Positions 18,301 through 19,148 of a stretch of DNA of 19,148 bases are shown one piece after another (position 1 is the first letter of the stretch; every line of letters starts with the position of its first letter). The position numbers and the translations under genes are program-made. Source of the stretch: Pholiota molesta (lineage: Eukaryota > Basidiomycota > Agaricomycetes > Agaricales > Strophariaceae); the NCBI GenBank assembly GCA_014925825.1, contig JACGCK010000503.1:1-19148 (forward strand), read 5' to 3'. The notes beneath the pieces were generated by a model. It ran no database searches and had not been told where the DNA came from. It was given only the letters and a program-made list of their open reading frames with translations.

Positions 18301-19148
18301 TCATAACCCGATGAATTTCGAGATCTGCTGTTTCTCGTGAGTCCGTCGCTTCAGTCGTTGAAGTACCATATCCAGTGCGAAAAAATTCGCAGGATTAGTG
18401 GCGAATTTACGATGTTTACTAGAGGCCGTATGCTAAAAGACAATCACCTCAATAACAGGCAAAAGAGGCTGTTGATGCAAGACATACCGTTGCGAAGTCG
18501 TCAAATTTGATGCGACAGCTCTCACAGTAGCCCGGTTTAGCACCTTCTTCACGTTTCGGTAATTTCATCGTATTTGTACTCTTGCTCTTCCTAAGGAGCG
18601 GCACCTTACTAGGTGGCCCCATTTGATTATTTGCAGCTCCTGTGTCGACCTTCTCCTTGCCCGAAAATTTGAGCGATGTCACCACATGGCGCCCAAGTTT
18701 GTCCGGAAAGGTAGATGTTCCGTTAATATTGCGTTGGAACCGACCGGACGTCGAAGTGGTGCCAGTGTTCGAGGTAATGCCTACGCTGTTGCCAGATGCA
18801 GCAATGTAGTTCATCCCTGCGCCTGAAGGATTATATCCAGAGGCATTGACAGACTCTACGTCGTCTTCGTCCCCATCGAGGTCCACGCATAAGCCACCAT
18901 GTTGCCCAGCAACTGGATGAGAAAGCCGGCGTTGTAAATTGTGAACAGAAAGGGATTTCCTCAGGTTGGAACCGCCGACATTAGCTTTGCCAGCCGCTTT
19001 CAGAGTCTGAGTTGCTTCTTGCTTGCGCTTGAAGGTTAGAAGTACTTTTTTTCTTCAACTGGGCGCGTTCCAATTCTCCGTCTCGCTCAGCTTTTTGTTG
19101 TTTTCGTATCGCCGTTGTTCTTTTTCGTCAAAGGGTCCAAATGGATTT
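18301..19148 (-). CDS. DBF4/Dfp1-type Cdc7 kinase regulatory subunit, C-terminal part
   Basis: Nuclear activator of Cdc7 kinase, which phosphorylates MCM helicase to fire replication origins. The window holds the C-terminal part: NPFGPFDEKEQRRYE at the right edge (end of motif M, Cdc7 binding), a charged linker with SNLRKSLSVHNLQRR, an acidic patch DLDGDEDD, then the DBF4-type zinc finger (motif C): GYCESCRIKFDDF, a 55-nt intron (18487-18433), and HTASSKHRKFA, giving C-x2-C and H-x5-H. The chain ends KQQISKFIGL, stop at 18303-18301. Between the edge and SNLRKS the frame changes twice as given: one A seems missing in the five-A run (19096-19092) and one extra in the seven-A run (19052-19046). 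Correcting both gives a continuous AERDGELERAQLKKK linker. The N-terminal BRCT-like part is off the window. Confidence 0.82.

Overview
The window comes from a filamentous basidiomycete, most likely an Agaricomycete. Genes are packed on both strands and cut by many short introns (about 43-64 nt) with GT..AG ends and CTNAC-like branch sites. The proteins are fungal: a RAX2 polarity protein, a secreted type-B carboxylesterase, S-adenosylmethionine decarboxylase, a Zn2Cys6 protein and a DBF4/Dfp1 regulator. All gene models below were built by hand from splice-site phase and family motifs.

Layout. 1-3886 (minus): RAX2, six exons, C-terminus cut by the left edge. 4346-5150 (minus): a coding-like region with an in-frame TAG, probably a decayed gene. 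5617-8108 (plus): nine-exon secreted carboxylesterase with an extra Cys-rich N-terminal domain. 8310-9862 (minus): a second, truncated RAX2-like copy that has lost its start codon and middle third; its 3' end appears fused to a fragment resembling the end of the next gene. 10019-10631 (minus): small mitochondrial complex I-type accessory subunit. 11209-11892 (minus): mitochondrial DUF1279 (FAM210/Nat2-like) protein. 12133-13470 (plus): S-adenosylmethionine decarboxylase, divergent from the DUF1279 gene and preceded by a possible uORF. 14004-15658 (minus): unusual protein with two tandem Zn2Cys6 clusters and a C-terminal integrase-like HHCC motif. 16410-16565 (minus): small uncertain ORF. 16754-17997 (plus): conserved secreted protein of unknown function in eleven exons, two of them micro-exons of 16 and 11 nt. 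18301-19148 (minus): C-terminal part of a DBF4/Dfp1-type Cdc7 kinase activator, running off the right edge.

The genes do not form one pathway; this looks like an ordinary housekeeping neighbourhood with one recently rearranged patch (RAX2, esterase, RAX2-like remnant, complex I subunit). A recurring oddity is the number of one- or two-base frame breaks at short homopolymers or GC repeats in otherwise well-conserved genes (RAX2, SAM decarboxylase, the Zn2Cys6 gene, DBF4). Because SAM decarboxylase and DBF4 are normally essential or nearly so, sequence error is a serious alternative to gene decay. The most novel items are the chimeric RAX2 remnant, the double-zinc-cluster plus HHCC protein, the C-type-lectin-like domain on the esterase and the micro-exon gene. 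No CRISPR, rRNA, tRNA or intact mobile element was seen.
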